Below, in pieces: positions 5,825-14,517 of a stretch of DNA of 34,639 nucleotides; position 1 is the stretch's first letter, and every line of letters begins with the position of its first letter. Source of the stretch: a virus; IMG/VR virus record IMGVR_UViG_3300033149_003079, positions 1-34,639 of that record. One strand, 5' to 3'. Made by a program: the position numbers and the translations under genes. The notes beneath the pieces were generated by a model. It saw nothing but the letters and a program-made list of their open reading frames with translations. It searched no databases and was not told the origin of the DNA.

Positions 5825-6022
5825 CTATATAAGATCAAGTTTCTTCTTGATCATGTCTTGGTTTTTAATAACAATATCTAATTGAGTTACAATTTTAGCG
5901 CTCAGTTCGCCATGGTTTATCTGATATTTATTATAGTCTGCTTTCGTCACAAATCTTTCAAAGTATGCTGAGAGTAAAACTATAACTAGCGCTGAGACTA
6001 GAGCACCTATTGCGGTTTTCAT
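5825..6022 (-). CDS. small single-pass membrane protein with coiled-coil tail
   Basis: A 65-residue protein with an N-terminal transmembrane helix (AIGALVSALVIVLLSAYF) and a hydrophilic tail with heptad-like spacing (KIVTQLDIVIKNQDMIKKKL). It starts two bases after the stop of the large fibre gene, with no separate Shine-Dalgarno, so translation is probably by reinitiation. The topology is compatible with an i-spanin-like or antiholin-like role in lysis. No sequence family is recognised. Confidence 0.55.
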   Translation of the reverse strand: MKTAIGALVSALVIVLLSAYFERFVTKADYNKYQINHGELSAKIVTQLDIVIKNQDMIKKKLDLI

Positions 6023-6023
6023 T

Positions 6024-7559
6024 TTATTGTCCGACGATAGCTATCCAGTGGTCAACTGACGCGTTTGATAGAGTAACATTAGAGAAAGATCTTAGCGCCA
6101 TTTTATCACCTAAGTCTAGCCAGTACCCGCCGACAAAGCTGTGATTGGTAACCCCGCTAGGAGTGCTTGAGACCTCCCTCGCTTCATTATAGCCGCCCCC
6201 CGTATCTACATAGATACTCAATTGCAGCGAAGCACTCGGGCTAATATTTATCATACCGGTAAAGGAGTAGAAAGTTGACTTAGGAGAGGTGAATTCGGAC
6301 CCGCTCCACGACGAATAAGGGTCCTTAATGACATTAGCAAAAGGAATATTCGTGGTATCCGCACTTATCGACTCTCCTGCATTGCCCGTATAGTCCACGC
6401 AAACCTTTGGCTCGTAGTGCACTATAGTTTGCCATGCTACGCCATCGCACACAATCGAAAGAGCTTGGTATCGGGTGGACATTATAACCGTAGCAGATCC
6501 ATCGATTGTCTCAGCCCCCTCTCCATCGATAGTTACGGTATCCGTGCCCGTGTCTGTTTTTTTGACACGAATGACTCTTCCTGAATTGTCCGCAGCAGTT
6601 GGCAGAGTTATAGTAATGCCGCCGGCGGTTGCCAGCACCATGTCTATTCCGTCGGCGTCGGTTATGGTATAGTTTGCCCCTTTAGATGAGAGCGTTAGCG
6701 TGCTACCCCCTCCACCGCTACCTAAAGCATTCCATCCCCCGCCGAGGTTCTGAAATTGCATGATACCATTTTCGTTTCTAAGTCCAGAAATCCCGCCCGT
6801 ATCATTCCCAAATTTTATAGTTTGAGTTGATGCGTCGGTGTCTTCATTGCTTGAGACCGTAATAAGATTTGCAGCGGAGTCAAGTATCACATTTCCGGTT
6901 GTCGTGGTGCTGATTTTTATACTTGCACTATCTCGGGTTATCCCCTGAAAGGTAGGCGTCTGAGTTTTCCTTAAATCTTGATCAATATTTGCATCGCCTG
7001 AAACTGTTAAAGTTCTAGACCCGTCAGCTACGCTTATAGTGAGCGTTCTATCTGCTGTAATTACTTCGCTTATTGCTAGAATGAGATCTTGAGCCGCCCC
7101 GCTTGAGCGGATAGATAGACTAGTCAGCGAATCAACCGTTCCCCCGTTAATATCAGGAGTCGTTAAAATCTTATTTACTAGCGTAGCAAAATCAACTGAA
7201 ACCGTATGCCATTCAGTCGCGCCCGCAACAACCCAGATATAATCATATTGTGCCGGCAATGTTTTCGAAGCAACACCATCAATTTTATCAGCTCCAGCGC
7301 CAACAAGGATAACATCGTGGGCATTCGCATCGGTTTTTTTAAGAATGTAGTTCTTGCCCTCATTTCCCGCTAAGATAGGGAGAGTGCCCGTAATATTAAC
7401 CGTTGACGTATCAACCGTGACCAATTTGTCAGTCGATGATAGCGTAAAATCAGCCACCTTAATCGCAGTTGAAAAGGAAAGTTCTTCAATTTCTGTCTTG
7501 ATTAGATTGAACCAACTCGATTCTATAATTTCGCTGTTCGATCTTGTAGGTATTGCCAT
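6024..7559 (-). CDS. tail fibre / receptor-binding protein
   Basis: A 511-residue fibre protein. Two copies of the same beta-rich domain are visible, at about 35-120 and 287-380; both run ...TLP-x-x-x-x-N-x-G-(K/R)... KKTD ... (D/E)xIDG ... Y ... W. Between them is a repetitive Thr/Ser-rich shaft (145-250) with fibre phrases such as TPTFQGIT, and a glycine linker GSGGGGS at 280-286. The last 130 residues look like a C1q/TNF-like jelly-roll head (VCVDYTGNAGESISADTTNI ... HWIAIVGQ), a common receptor-binding tip. It is the last large gene of the tail operon, the usual fibre position. No chaperone or endosialidase motif is seen. Confidence 0.72.
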   Translation of the reverse strand: MAIPTRSNSEIIESSWFNLIKTEIEELSFSTAIKVADFTLSSTDKLVTVDTSTVNITGTLPILAGNEGKNYILKKTDANAHDVILVGAGADKIDGVASKTLPAQYDYIWVVAGATEWHTVSVDFATLVNKILTTPDINGGTVDSLTSLSIRSSGAAQDLILAISEVITADRTLTISVADGSRTLTVSGDANIDQDLRKTQTPTFQGITRDSASIKISTTTTGNVILDSAANLITVSSNEDTDASTQTIKFGNDTGGISGLRNENGIMQFQNLGGGWNALGSGGGGSTLTLSSKGANYTITDADGIDMVLATAGGITITLPTAADNSGRVIRVKKTDTGTDTVTIDGEGAETIDGSATVIMSTRYQALSIVCDGVAWQTIVHYEPKVCVDYTGNAGESISADTTNIPFANVIKDPYSSWSGSEFTSPKSTFYSFTGMINISPSASLQLSIYVDTGGGYNEAREVSSTPSGVTNHSFVGGYWLDLGDKMALRSFSNVTLSNASVDHWIAIVGQ

Positions 7560-7568
7560 GATTCCCCC

Positions 7569-8219
7569 CTATAATTCATATACTAAAAGTTTTGCATACT
7601 TCAGCCATGACTCGGTATTAACGTCCCCCGCACTACCGACTCTTAGCTGAATTTTATATGTATAAGTCCCCGCAGCTCTCCCTATATCAATGTGAGAAAA
7701 GCTTAACGGCCATTCTTTTTGGACTCCCGTTGCAACCGTTTCTAGTCCTCTAGTCTCGGCTTTAATAGTTCCATCAATTAAAAAAGAAATCACCGCAGCG
7801 GCGGTATCGGGAGTAGTTCCATTGTACAGCCCTAAGACCGATCCGCTTGTACTTCCATCTGGCACAAGCATCATCATTGCAGGGCGTCCCGTCGAGGTAA
7901 AACTAACTGATAAGTTTGTCACATCAACAACGGTCGCACTGACAGTAGTAAATGCTCCCGACGATGCGGAAAGAGAGGTTATTTTGGTGCCAGTTTCTTT
8001 CAAGTAAGCGCCCGAAGGATCTCCTACCCATAACTCTTTTACATAACCTTTATCCCACCGATAAGAAGTTGATCCAAGATCCCCCGCTATGTCCGTCGGT
8101 GCTTTTGTTGTTGTATCTCTTGGCACAAAATCGTCTTTCAATGCATCAACTAGCCCATTGTGGTGAGTGGTCGGGATGGTGCCCGTACTCGTGGCAGTTG
8201 GTAACGTGTTCAATCCCAT
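7569..8219 (-). CDS. tail appendage / fibre protein
   Basis: A 216-residue beta-rich protein, Thr/Ser/Gly-rich, with fibre-like features: an N-terminal THHNGLVDALKDDFVPRD segment, the phrase DIAGDLGSTSYRWDKGYVKE typical of phage tail fibre attachment regions, and a C-terminal beta-sandwich ending in YAKLLVYEL. It lies between the tail hub protein and the larger fibre, so it probably connects the fibre to the tail tip. AGGGTG precedes the ATG. Confidence 0.6.
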   Translation of the reverse strand: MGLNTLPTATSTGTIPTTHHNGLVDALKDDFVPRDTTTKAPTDIAGDLGSTSYRWDKGYVKELWVGDPSGAYLKETGTKITSLSASSGAFTTVSATVVDVTNLSVSFTSTGRPAMMMLVPDGSTSGSVLGLYNGTTPDTAAAVISFLIDGTIKAETRGLETVATGVQKEWPLSFSHIDIGRAAGTYTYKIQLRVGSAGDVNTESWLKYAKLLVYEL

Positions 8220-8234
8220 AATGGCACCCTCTTT

Positions 8235-9458
8235 TTATATCTTTTTAATTTTAAATGTTATCGTTTGTTTTTTGAAATCAACCTTCCTACCCAATATTTT
8301 ATACCTATCATTTGCGTCAATTTCTAAAGTCCATTTGGCTATTGGATAAACTGCCACGTCATAAAGCGAAACATCATATTGTGGCAATGGGTTTTCATCC
8401 CCTGGGATAAATACAGTGGGATAATCAATAGCAATGCGGTCTAATATATATAGTTCCAACGTAGAATAATCGAATGGAACAGTAATCATCATTTCTTGTC
8501 GTAAAGTACTAAATTCATCCCTAAGAGAGCCGAGGACTGTATTCCTTTTCGTCCCGTCTGTTATTATGTCACCTTTGACGGTTGACTTCTTAACCCCATA
8601 CTGAGTCACTGAGGCGGTGTCTTCAGCTACGTTCGTCGACCCCGACCAAGTCCAATAATTATAAAGTTTATTTAATCCATTTCTGATTTTCTCAATTTTC
8701 AAAAGGTCTTCAATGCCATCAACTGCAGCTTGCCCGTAAAAAGTCTGAGAAAGACTAGCACTCGCCGTTCTGTCTGATATATGAAGAATGCCATCTCGAA
8801 CATATAGAATTGAATTTGATGATAATAGGATTTCGTCTAGCGCTTCCTTTACTGTCTTGTTTTCGAGCGTCGATTTATCATCAATGGTTAGGTCGGTACC
8901 TAAATTGATAGTCGCTCCGCTAACTGCCATAAGTGTTGTAATGACCGGTTGATCTAACATGGTTAAAAGCGCAGCGCTAAGCAAGTCGCCGTTGTTTATG
9001 CTAGCAAAGGGAACCTCTACTCTTTCAAATATCGACTCAAGACCAAGCACACTAAAATTTAATATTTGCTCTTTCGCGCCAAGCGATAATGACTCATCAT
9101 TCAATAGTCCAAAAAATATATCTTTTTCGTCGCTTAATATCGCCTCACCACAAATAGCATTCCCACATTGAGTTATATCGTCCACAATTTGCCACGTTAT
9201 CTTAACGAGACTATCAGACCTTTTATAGGAAAACATCGTGGTAGAATCGCCTACCTCGGAATAGGTTCCATCAAAATTTGTTAATGCCAGAGTGAATTGA
9301 TTGAAGCGGAATAAACCCACCTCATAATTATCTTTATCTATTGTCTCCTGAATGGCCCCTAATTGCCCCGCGATCACATCCCGAGTAACTTCGATGTAAT
9401 CAGCCGCATAAGTCCCGTCGGGCTGAAATGGCTTTATATAGACCCTAAAACGACTCAT
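8235..9458 (-). CDS. tail tip / baseplate hub protein
   Basis: A 407-residue tail protein located after the tape measure and the distal-tail-like gene, the position of the hub or tail-associated protein in siphoviruses. It is rich in alternating beta strands and has no peptidase or lysozyme motif. I place the start at the ATG of MSRFRVYIKP because it has AGGAG eight to nine bases upstream and overlaps the previous stop as ATGA; a frame beginning at 9521 would overlap the neighbour by 67 bp. It ends 15 bp before the next gene. Confidence 0.65.
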   Translation of the reverse strand: MSRFRVYIKPFQPDGTYAADYIEVTRDVIAGQLGAIQETIDKDNYEVGLFRFNQFTLALTNFDGTYSEVGDSTTMFSYKRSDSLVKITWQIVDDITQCGNAICGEAILSDEKDIFFGLLNDESLSLGAKEQILNFSVLGLESIFERVEVPFASINNGDLLSAALLTMLDQPVITTLMAVSGATINLGTDLTIDDKSTLENKTVKEALDEILLSSNSILYVRDGILHISDRTASASLSQTFYGQAAVDGIEDLLKIEKIRNGLNKLYNYWTWSGSTNVAEDTASVTQYGVKKSTVKGDIITDGTKRNTVLGSLRDEFSTLRQEMMITVPFDYSTLELYILDRIAIDYPTVFIPGDENPLPQYDVSLYDVAVYPIAKWTLEIDANDRYKILGRKVDFKKQTITFKIKKI

Positions 9459-10270
9459 GTAATGGACTCCTGTAATTTTATAGAAAACACTATGCCCGCA
9501 ACATATAATCCCTGAAACCAATCGGGGTTATATTCCGAAACTGGTCGCATTAAAAATATGTCCTCTAGTCGATACCCTTGGCGTTTCGAGCTAAATTGCA
9601 CCTCGTCGCCACCGCATAACCATACTAAAACACCCTCATATGAATCAAAAATTTGCTCAAAGATTGCCAAGTCTAAAGAGCTTTTAAGTATTTCCACATC
9701 CAAAGAGCATGCAAAAGAGCCAATCGTATCGGCCACATAACTTTTTCCGCTTAACGCCTTAGTAACCTTTTTGCTTTTACTATTTACCACGCCCGAAATT
9801 ATGGGCCATGATTCTAATTGCCCAATTTGCTCGGTAGCGATAAATTGACGCATTATTTTATCAGCATCGGCCACGATAGTGCCAGTAATAATAAGTCTGA
9901 TTTTGGACGTCTGGACAGCGGTAAAAGTATGTACAGTCGTAAGAGCTACCCCGCCACTCACATTGATAGCACTCGAAAAGTCTACATATGCCGACCCATT
10001 CCAATACTGAATAGTATAATCTGAGAAATTATGTTTAACCAATAGCAAATTATCGATAGTTCTTTGATCGGTCCAATCAATATCAAGCTGAGTATTGGCT
10101 GCGTCATTTGACCCGGTAGTAATCCATGCACTCGAATTCTTCCTATTGCGGAGATACCCGACAAATGCTTGCCCGGTATTAGTCGCAGTGGCATCGGTCA
10201 CCGTGATACTGATACTCCCGAATGATAAATCGATGAAATTCTTCTTATAAAATATTATCTGACTTGCCAT
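9455..10270 (-). CDS. distal tail protein candidate with discoidin-like domain
   Basis: A 271-residue protein directly downstream of the tape measure, where Dit or minor tail proteins are encoded. Residues about 45-145 look like a galactose-binding/discoidin-type beta-sandwich (AWITTGSNDAANTQLDIDW ... LLLVKHNFSDYTIQYWNG ... VQTSKIRLIITGT), a fold that can bind carbohydrate. The C-terminal part (185-265) is a separate domain, with strands and ...GLYVAGIVFSIKLQE. It overlaps the next gene by 4 bp. The role in the tail tip is inferred from gene order. Confidence 0.6.
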   Translation of the reverse strand: MASQIIFYKKNFIDLSFGSISITVTDATATNTGQAFVGYLRNRKNSSAWITTGSNDAANTQLDIDWTDQRTIDNLLLVKHNFSDYTIQYWNGSAYVDFSSAINVSGGVALTTVHTFTAVQTSKIRLIITGTIVADADKIMRQFIATEQIGQLESWPIISGVVNSKSKKVTKALSGKSYVADTIGSFACSLDVEILKSSLDLAIFEQIFDSYEGVLVWLCGGDEVQFSSKRQGYRLEDIFLMRPVSEYNPDWFQGLYVAGIVFSIKLQESIT

Positions 10271-10278
10271 GCTCTATC

Positions 10279-12435
10279 CTACAAAGTTGATATGCCTAAT
10301 CGCTGTCTCTCAATTAATTTACTTTCAATTAGTTCAAAAGCATTGTCCGCGAACCCCACGATAACTTCCATGACTCCGCCGCCGCCGTTCGCAGTGACTT
10401 TTTCAGCTTCTCTTTTTGCTCTAACCGATCCGATCACTTCGTTAAAATTACTTTTCGGCGCGATTATTTCGCCCCGCTGTGCTAGTATTCCTACCGAATC
10501 TTGGCCAGGAATGCCGCCGGTTATTTCCCCGCCTTTAGCAAATCCCTGAATAGCAGTAGAGGCAATAAGCCCAACTTGCGCAGCACCTGCAGCCCCAATA
10601 ATACCGGCCAATGGGATCCCAACGGGACCTAGTGCCAAGGCGCTTGCAACACCTTGCGCCGTCGAAACAATAGCGCCCGCAATGGCAGCTGATTTCTGTA
10701 AAAGAAATAATGCTTTGTTTCCTTGTCTGCCGTTTTGCTCCAATAAGGCTTGTAAGTTATTTGCAAGTGATAGAGTAGCATTGGCATAACTTCCGGCCAA
10801 CTGTAATTGTGCTTGTTGCCTTGCCCTATCAGCTTTTACTTGTTGGTCTTTGAAAGTGTTTAGCTTTTTGGCATTGTCTACTGTCCGTTGGTCCGCCTCT
10901 CTTTCTAATTGGCTTCGTGCCTCTCCTAATTTTTTCTGTCTGACCAGTTCGTCTAATTTTTCTTTTTTATCAATTTCTTTTGTTAATTTTATTCGCTTAT
11001 TAATTAGGGCTATTCTTTCTTTTCCGATCGAAGTTTCTAGGGCCAAATTAGTGGCAGCCAGTTCCTTGGTATTGCCGGAAAATTCAGCTTCAATTTGTGC
11101 TAAAAGCTCATTTTCTAATCTTTTTTGCTCTAGCTTTCTGCCGGTATCACTCTCCCGAAATTCCTTTTCCTCTTCAGCTACTTTATCCCGTTGAGACTTA
11201 CTAATTTCGACAAAATTGGCTTGCTCGTTAAGTAAATCATCGAATGTAGCAACGACCGCATCCTTATCTTGTTCAATAAGTTCCGGTCGAATAAGGCTAA
11301 CGGGCTCGATACTTTTTCTTTCTTCATCCCATTTCTTTGTAGCATCGCTAAATTTGACTAATGCCACGGTCGCCAATGCGAAACCACTAGCTACCGCCGC
11401 CATAGGGAGACTAACCGCTCCAAGCGCGACTCCTGCCGCCGCCGCAATAGGGGCAAGCGCCGGTGCTGCAATATTAAAGGCAACAATCGCCGCCGTCGCT
11501 CCCGTGATACCTAGGGCTATTGCCGAAGCACCTGCTGCAAATTTAACAAGATTCTCATTGTCTTGAGCCGCTATAAGGATTTCATTAATCCCCGACGCAA
11601 CGTCCTTAGCAAGGGGAAGAAATGTTTGCCCTAATTGTGCAAGCAATAAATCGAAGTTTCCCTCTAGTGTACTAATTTGCCCGCTTAATGTTTTAGATTG
11701 TTTGGCCATACCGTCGAAGGCTTGACCGCCTTTTTGTGCTATTGAGGCAAAAGCCTTTTCAAAAGTCTCAAAATCTACCTTGCCCGCTGACACAGCGTCT
11801 CGTACTGCAGTCTCGGCAATGCCCATTGTTTTCGCAATCGCTGGACCAATAGGAATAGCTCTTTCTTGAAATTGTAATAATCTCTCGCCGGTAAGTTTTC
11901 CCGCTGCGGAAACTTGCCCAAAAATTAATGCAATTTCACCAATTGATGTACCCGACGCGGCTGCAATATCGCCAAGAAATTGTAACTTATCGCTAACGAC
12001 TCCAGCCTCAAAACCAAAACCTAATAGCTTTTTGGCGGCGTCGGTAACTTCATCTAATTGAAAGGGAGTTTGAGCAGAAAAAGCCGCTAAGTCTTTTATG
12101 GTTTCTTTTGCTACTTCCGCACTACCGATTAAAACTTCGAATTGAGTCGCCACGGCTTCAAAGTCGGCGGCTTTTGATATTGTCTTACTTATGCCAACCG
12201 CTAAGGCAGTAAAGGCAACGCCCGAGGCAATGCCAATTTTCTTCAACTTTATGGCCGCGTCTTCAGCCTCTTTCGCAAGCCGTTTTAATTCTTTTGATGC
12301 CGCTTTATCCGCATCCTTAGCAAGCTTATTAATTGCCTTGTCAGCGTCTTTAGCTTCTTTCTCAAGCTTCTTTAAAGCCTTATCAGCCTCTTTTGTATCA
12401 ACACTTATCCCGACATTAACTTTTGGATCTGCCAT
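10279..12435 (-). CDS. tail tape measure protein
   Basis: A 718-residue tape measure protein that sets tail length; at about 0.15 nm per residue it predicts a tail of roughly 105-110 nm. It contains the tape-measure N-terminal domain at about 80-270, with the characteristic QTPFQLDEVTDAAKKLLGFG, LTGERLLQFQERAIPIG and ISTLEGNFDLLLAQLGQ segments. Coiled-coil lysine/glutamate-rich regions occupy 1-70 and 385-540. Hydrophobic alanine-rich segments (300-370 and 575-640) could interact with membrane. GAGGAAAA precedes the ATG. Its start overlaps the end of the frameshifted tail chaperone, the classic arrangement. Confidence 0.93.
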   Translation of the reverse strand: MADPKVNVGISVDTKEADKALKKLEKEAKDADKAINKLAKDADKAASKELKRLAKEAEDAAIKLKKIGIASGVAFTALAVGISKTISKAADFEAVATQFEVLIGSAEVAKETIKDLAAFSAQTPFQLDEVTDAAKKLLGFGFEAGVVSDKLQFLGDIAAASGTSIGEIALIFGQVSAAGKLTGERLLQFQERAIPIGPAIAKTMGIAETAVRDAVSAGKVDFETFEKAFASIAQKGGQAFDGMAKQSKTLSGQISTLEGNFDLLLAQLGQTFLPLAKDVASGINEILIAAQDNENLVKFAAGASAIALGITGATAAIVAFNIAAPALAPIAAAAGVALGAVSLPMAAVASGFALATVALVKFSDATKKWDEERKSIEPVSLIRPELIEQDKDAVVATFDDLLNEQANFVEISKSQRDKVAEEEKEFRESDTGRKLEQKRLENELLAQIEAEFSGNTKELAATNLALETSIGKERIALINKRIKLTKEIDKKEKLDELVRQKKLGEARSQLEREADQRTVDNAKKLNTFKDQQVKADRARQQAQLQLAGSYANATLSLANNLQALLEQNGRQGNKALFLLQKSAAIAGAIVSTAQGVASALALGPVGIPLAGIIGAAGAAQVGLIASTAIQGFAKGGEITGGIPGQDSVGILAQRGEIIAPKSNFNEVIGSVRAKREAEKVTANGGGGVMEVIVGFADNAFELIESKLIERQRLGISTL

Positions 12436-13113
12436 TATTTTTTTCCTCTAATAGTTTATCGAAAACGGCTTTGGCATCATCATCAATTTTCGCACTTTCG
12501 CCGGTCCCATTCCCCCCACTTACTTTCAATCCATGGAGGGATGCTTGCATTTCCATGTCTTCTGTGCGCCTTTTTGTAATAGCATCTAGTCGCCATTCAA
12601 CTTCACGCATTGTTAATGTCAGAATCCGCGAGGTCGTCCATCCGTACTCACTGCTTAAGGTGTCGAGGATATATGCCCAGTCGGTTTCTTCGTGTCCTTT
12701 TTTTTTTGGTCGGTTTCCGCCTTGTCTGCCATCTCTTGAACTTTCGCCCTAGAAACTCCAAGCGTTTCAGTTATGGCCAAAAGAATGTCGACCTTTTCAG
12801 CCATGCCCTGGACTAGTGACATAAGCAGCGCAACCCCCCCAATCGATTCTTTTATTTCATCCCCGTTTTCATCAAAAGAAATTTTTTCTATTTTCTTAAA
12901 ATCAGTCCTGTCTTCTAATTGATGAAAAGCAATCTGACATAATGCTAGTGCGTCGATATTTCCGCCGCCAAACATAACCGCAAGCTTCTCTCCGAATGTC
13001 TGCCTAAGCCAAATCTCATCACTTAAATTAAAAGGTCGCAGGGAATATTCCTTCCCTGTTTGCTTTAATGTAAATTTTCCGGTCATTGGCGTAACGTCTT
13101 CAAGCTTTAACAT
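12416..13113 (-). CDS. tail assembly chaperone, -1 frameshift product (gpGT analogue)
   Basis: A 232-residue fusion made by -1 ribosomal frameshifting at the A10 run (12707-12698, minus strand) near the end of the upstream chaperone. After the slip, the frame stays open as KGHEETDWAYILDTLSSEYG into TMREVEWRLDAITKRR and stops inside the tape measure start. Position, overlap, the -1 direction and the product sizes match the conserved G/GT system of long-tailed phages, where both products hold the tape measure until the tube forms. The tail-specific part from 12610 onward also contains an ATG, but it lacks a good ribosome binding site, supporting expression by frameshift. Confidence 0.82.
12655..13113 (-). 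CDS. tail assembly chaperone (gpG analogue)
   Basis: A 152-residue zero-frame chaperone encoded between the tail tube protein and the tape measure. It has an alpha/beta N terminus (LKLEDVTPMTGKFTLKQTGK) and a helical centre. Its last residues (DQKKKDTKKPTGHISSTP) follow the A10 slippery run, at which a fraction of ribosomes should shift into the -1 frame. Most product is expected to stop here, giving the abundant short form. An AAAGGAG site precedes the ATG. A stem-loop at 13136-13154 separates it from the tube gene. Confidence 0.82.
   Translation of the reverse strand: MLKLEDVTPMTGKFTLKQTGKEYSLRPFNLSDEIWLRQTFGEKLAVMFGGGNIDALALCQIAFHQLEDRTDFKKIEKISFDENGDEIKESIGGVALLMSLVQGMAEKVDILLAITETLGVSRAKVQEMADKAETDQKKKDTKKPTGHISSTP
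12698..12707 (-). other. A10 slippery sequence for programmed -1 frameshift
   Basis: On the minus strand the codons read CAA AAA AAA AAG GAC. A -1 slip gives CAA AAA AAA AAA GGA and opens the downstream frame to 12416. Ten consecutive A residues allow tandem re-pairing in the A and P sites. I did not identify a clear downstream pseudoknot. Confidence 0.78.
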
Positions 13114-13135
13114 ATCTCTCCTTTATGTTATTAGA

Positions 13136-13154
13136 GGGGGGCATTTAGCCCCCT
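13136..13154 (-). terminator. GC-rich stem-loop between tail tube and chaperone genes
   Basis: GGGGGGC and GCCCCCT form a 7-bp stem (one G-U pair) with loop ATTTA, 11 bp after the tail tube stop. No U-run follows, so it is more likely a partial attenuator or an mRNA stabiliser that keeps tail tube message abundant relative to the chaperones. Confidence 0.4.
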
Positions 13155-13164
13155 GACCTATTCC

Positions 13165-14052
13165 CTATACAGGGGTAACGATCGTTTTTGTAAACACGCC
13201 ATTTCTTGCTGAGTCATAAAACGCTTGCGCGGTTATTTCTGCAGTTGAAAAGGCTTTTGCGTCAAAATTGTGAGGTAAGCCAATTGCTTTTAGTCTGAAA
13301 ATATCCAACTCAAACATTTGTCCAGTTCCTCTTTGCTGAGCATAAACATATGCGCCAAATTCTGGGAAAACGTCAGTTGTAGCACCAATTAAAACAGTTG
13401 ATGACCCGCTATTAATCGGTCGTACTGTAAAAGACGCAGTATCACCCGCAGTCATTGCAATAGTTCCCGACCCACTAGTAAATTCTAATCCAAAGATAGC
13501 ATCCGCTACGGTAGCACCTGTGTCTGCGATAGTTATCGGGGAAGCGGTTACTTTCAATAAATCATTTTCGTAAATTGCGTCCGTTCCACGAGCAAAGTCT
13601 AAGTTTGTTGAAACGTAAATATCGACGGTGGTGGCATCGACGGCTTTTACTAGATAGGTTCCAAACTTAAGATCCGCTTCGTCGGCTGCAGTCGCTGCCA
13701 CGGATGCAATTCCAACGGTAGAACTCACAACACTAGTCCCACTAACATTAGTGATAGCGCTCACGGCTCCAGTCGCCTCTGCAGCATTTTCCGTCGGTGC
13801 TTTTCCGAGAAAAATAGTATCAAGAAAATCAGGGTACTCATTAAAGCTTAATGAAAGTTCCGCAGTAATATTTCCGTCTTCCACTGCCCATGGGAAGCGG
13901 AATGATCCGCCATTCAAGGGGATTGTCTCGCCTGAAAGGCTGAAAGATGAATTCTGAAGAACCCTTAATATGCCATATGGCTCACGGGTTACTCGGTTAT
14001 ATGGGGTTACGCTGTGAATGCCAAAGACAGCTCTTGGATCTGATAAAGCCAT
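13165..14052 (-). CDS. major tail (tube) protein
   Basis: A 295-residue beta-rich protein located between the tail terminator candidate and the chaperones, the standard place for the tube subunit. The N- and C-terminal parts (1-90 and 230-295; for example EPYGILRVLQNSSFSLSGE and QRGTGQMFELDIFRLKAIG) look like the tube fold. The centre, about 95-225, is an alanine/threonine-rich Ig-like insertion that may decorate the tail surface. AGGAG precedes the ATG. It ends at a GC stem-loop. Confidence 0.75.
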   Translation of the reverse strand: MALSDPRAVFGIHSVTPYNRVTREPYGILRVLQNSSFSLSGETIPLNGGSFRFPWAVEDGNITAELSLSFNEYPDFLDTIFLGKAPTENAAEATGAVSAITNVSGTSVVSSTVGIASVAATAADEADLKFGTYLVKAVDATTVDIYVSTNLDFARGTDAIYENDLLKVTASPITIADTGATVADAIFGLEFTSGSGTIAMTAGDTASFTVRPINSGSSTVLIGATTDVFPEFGAYVYAQQRGTGQMFELDIFRLKAIGLPHNFDAKAFSTAEITAQAFYDSARNGVFTKTIVTPV

Positions 14053-14064
14053 TTGATGCTCCTG

Positions 14065-14514
14065 TTAAAGTGTCTCCGCATAGCGAAGAGTGAAATTGTT
14101 TTTAATACTAATAATATTTTGTTTTTCATCCTGGACGAAGCCCATGCCTGAGTCGCCCGCTGACTCGAAATATTCAACTATCCTGTAAACGGTAGGGTCG
14201 GATTTAATAGCGTCAACAATAAGCTTGCTGCTTTCGAGTAACGCCTTTTCGACTGCTCGTCGTGCTGTCCGGTCTAGGTCAGTTCTAAATATTTTCGCAG
14301 TTAGCACTACGGAAACACTTCTTTCCTGATAGTAAATTGGACCGTTGAGGTCGTCTAAATAAGTGCCCGCATCCCATGTAATGCCGTACCCATTCTTCAG
14401 CAATACATCTGGATTATCCGCAATGTCATACGAGTTTTCTAATTCTGTTTTAGTGGGGAATAACGCCGCCACCGCAGTATTAAAGTTATCGTAAATTGTG
14501 CTTATGACTGACAT
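14065..14514 (-). CDS. tail terminator / completion protein candidate
   Basis: A 149-residue protein with the alpha-beta pattern of tail terminators (lambda gpU type): an N-terminal helix (VISTIYDNFNTAVAALFP), a central strand with SVSVVLTAKIFRTD, a long helix (ARRAVEKALLESSKLIVDAI), and closing strands with FESAGDSGMGFVQDEKQ. It sits immediately upstream of the tube gene and downstream of the adaptor candidate, matching head-tail connector gene order. Assigned from fold pattern and position rather than a recognised motif. Confidence 0.5.
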   Translation of the reverse strand: MSVISTIYDNFNTAVAALFPTKTELENSYDIADNPDVLLKNGYGITWDAGTYLDDLNGPIYYQERSVSVVLTAKIFRTDLDRTARRAVEKALLESSKLIVDAIKSDPTVYRIVEYFESAGDSGMGFVQDEKQNIISIKNNFTLRYAETL

Positions 14515-14517
14515 AAA

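Noticed and set aside
8235-9521. Longer form of the tail hub beginning at 9521
   Set aside because: It would overlap the upstream gene by 67 bp; the ATG at 9458 has AGGAG and an ATGA overlap.
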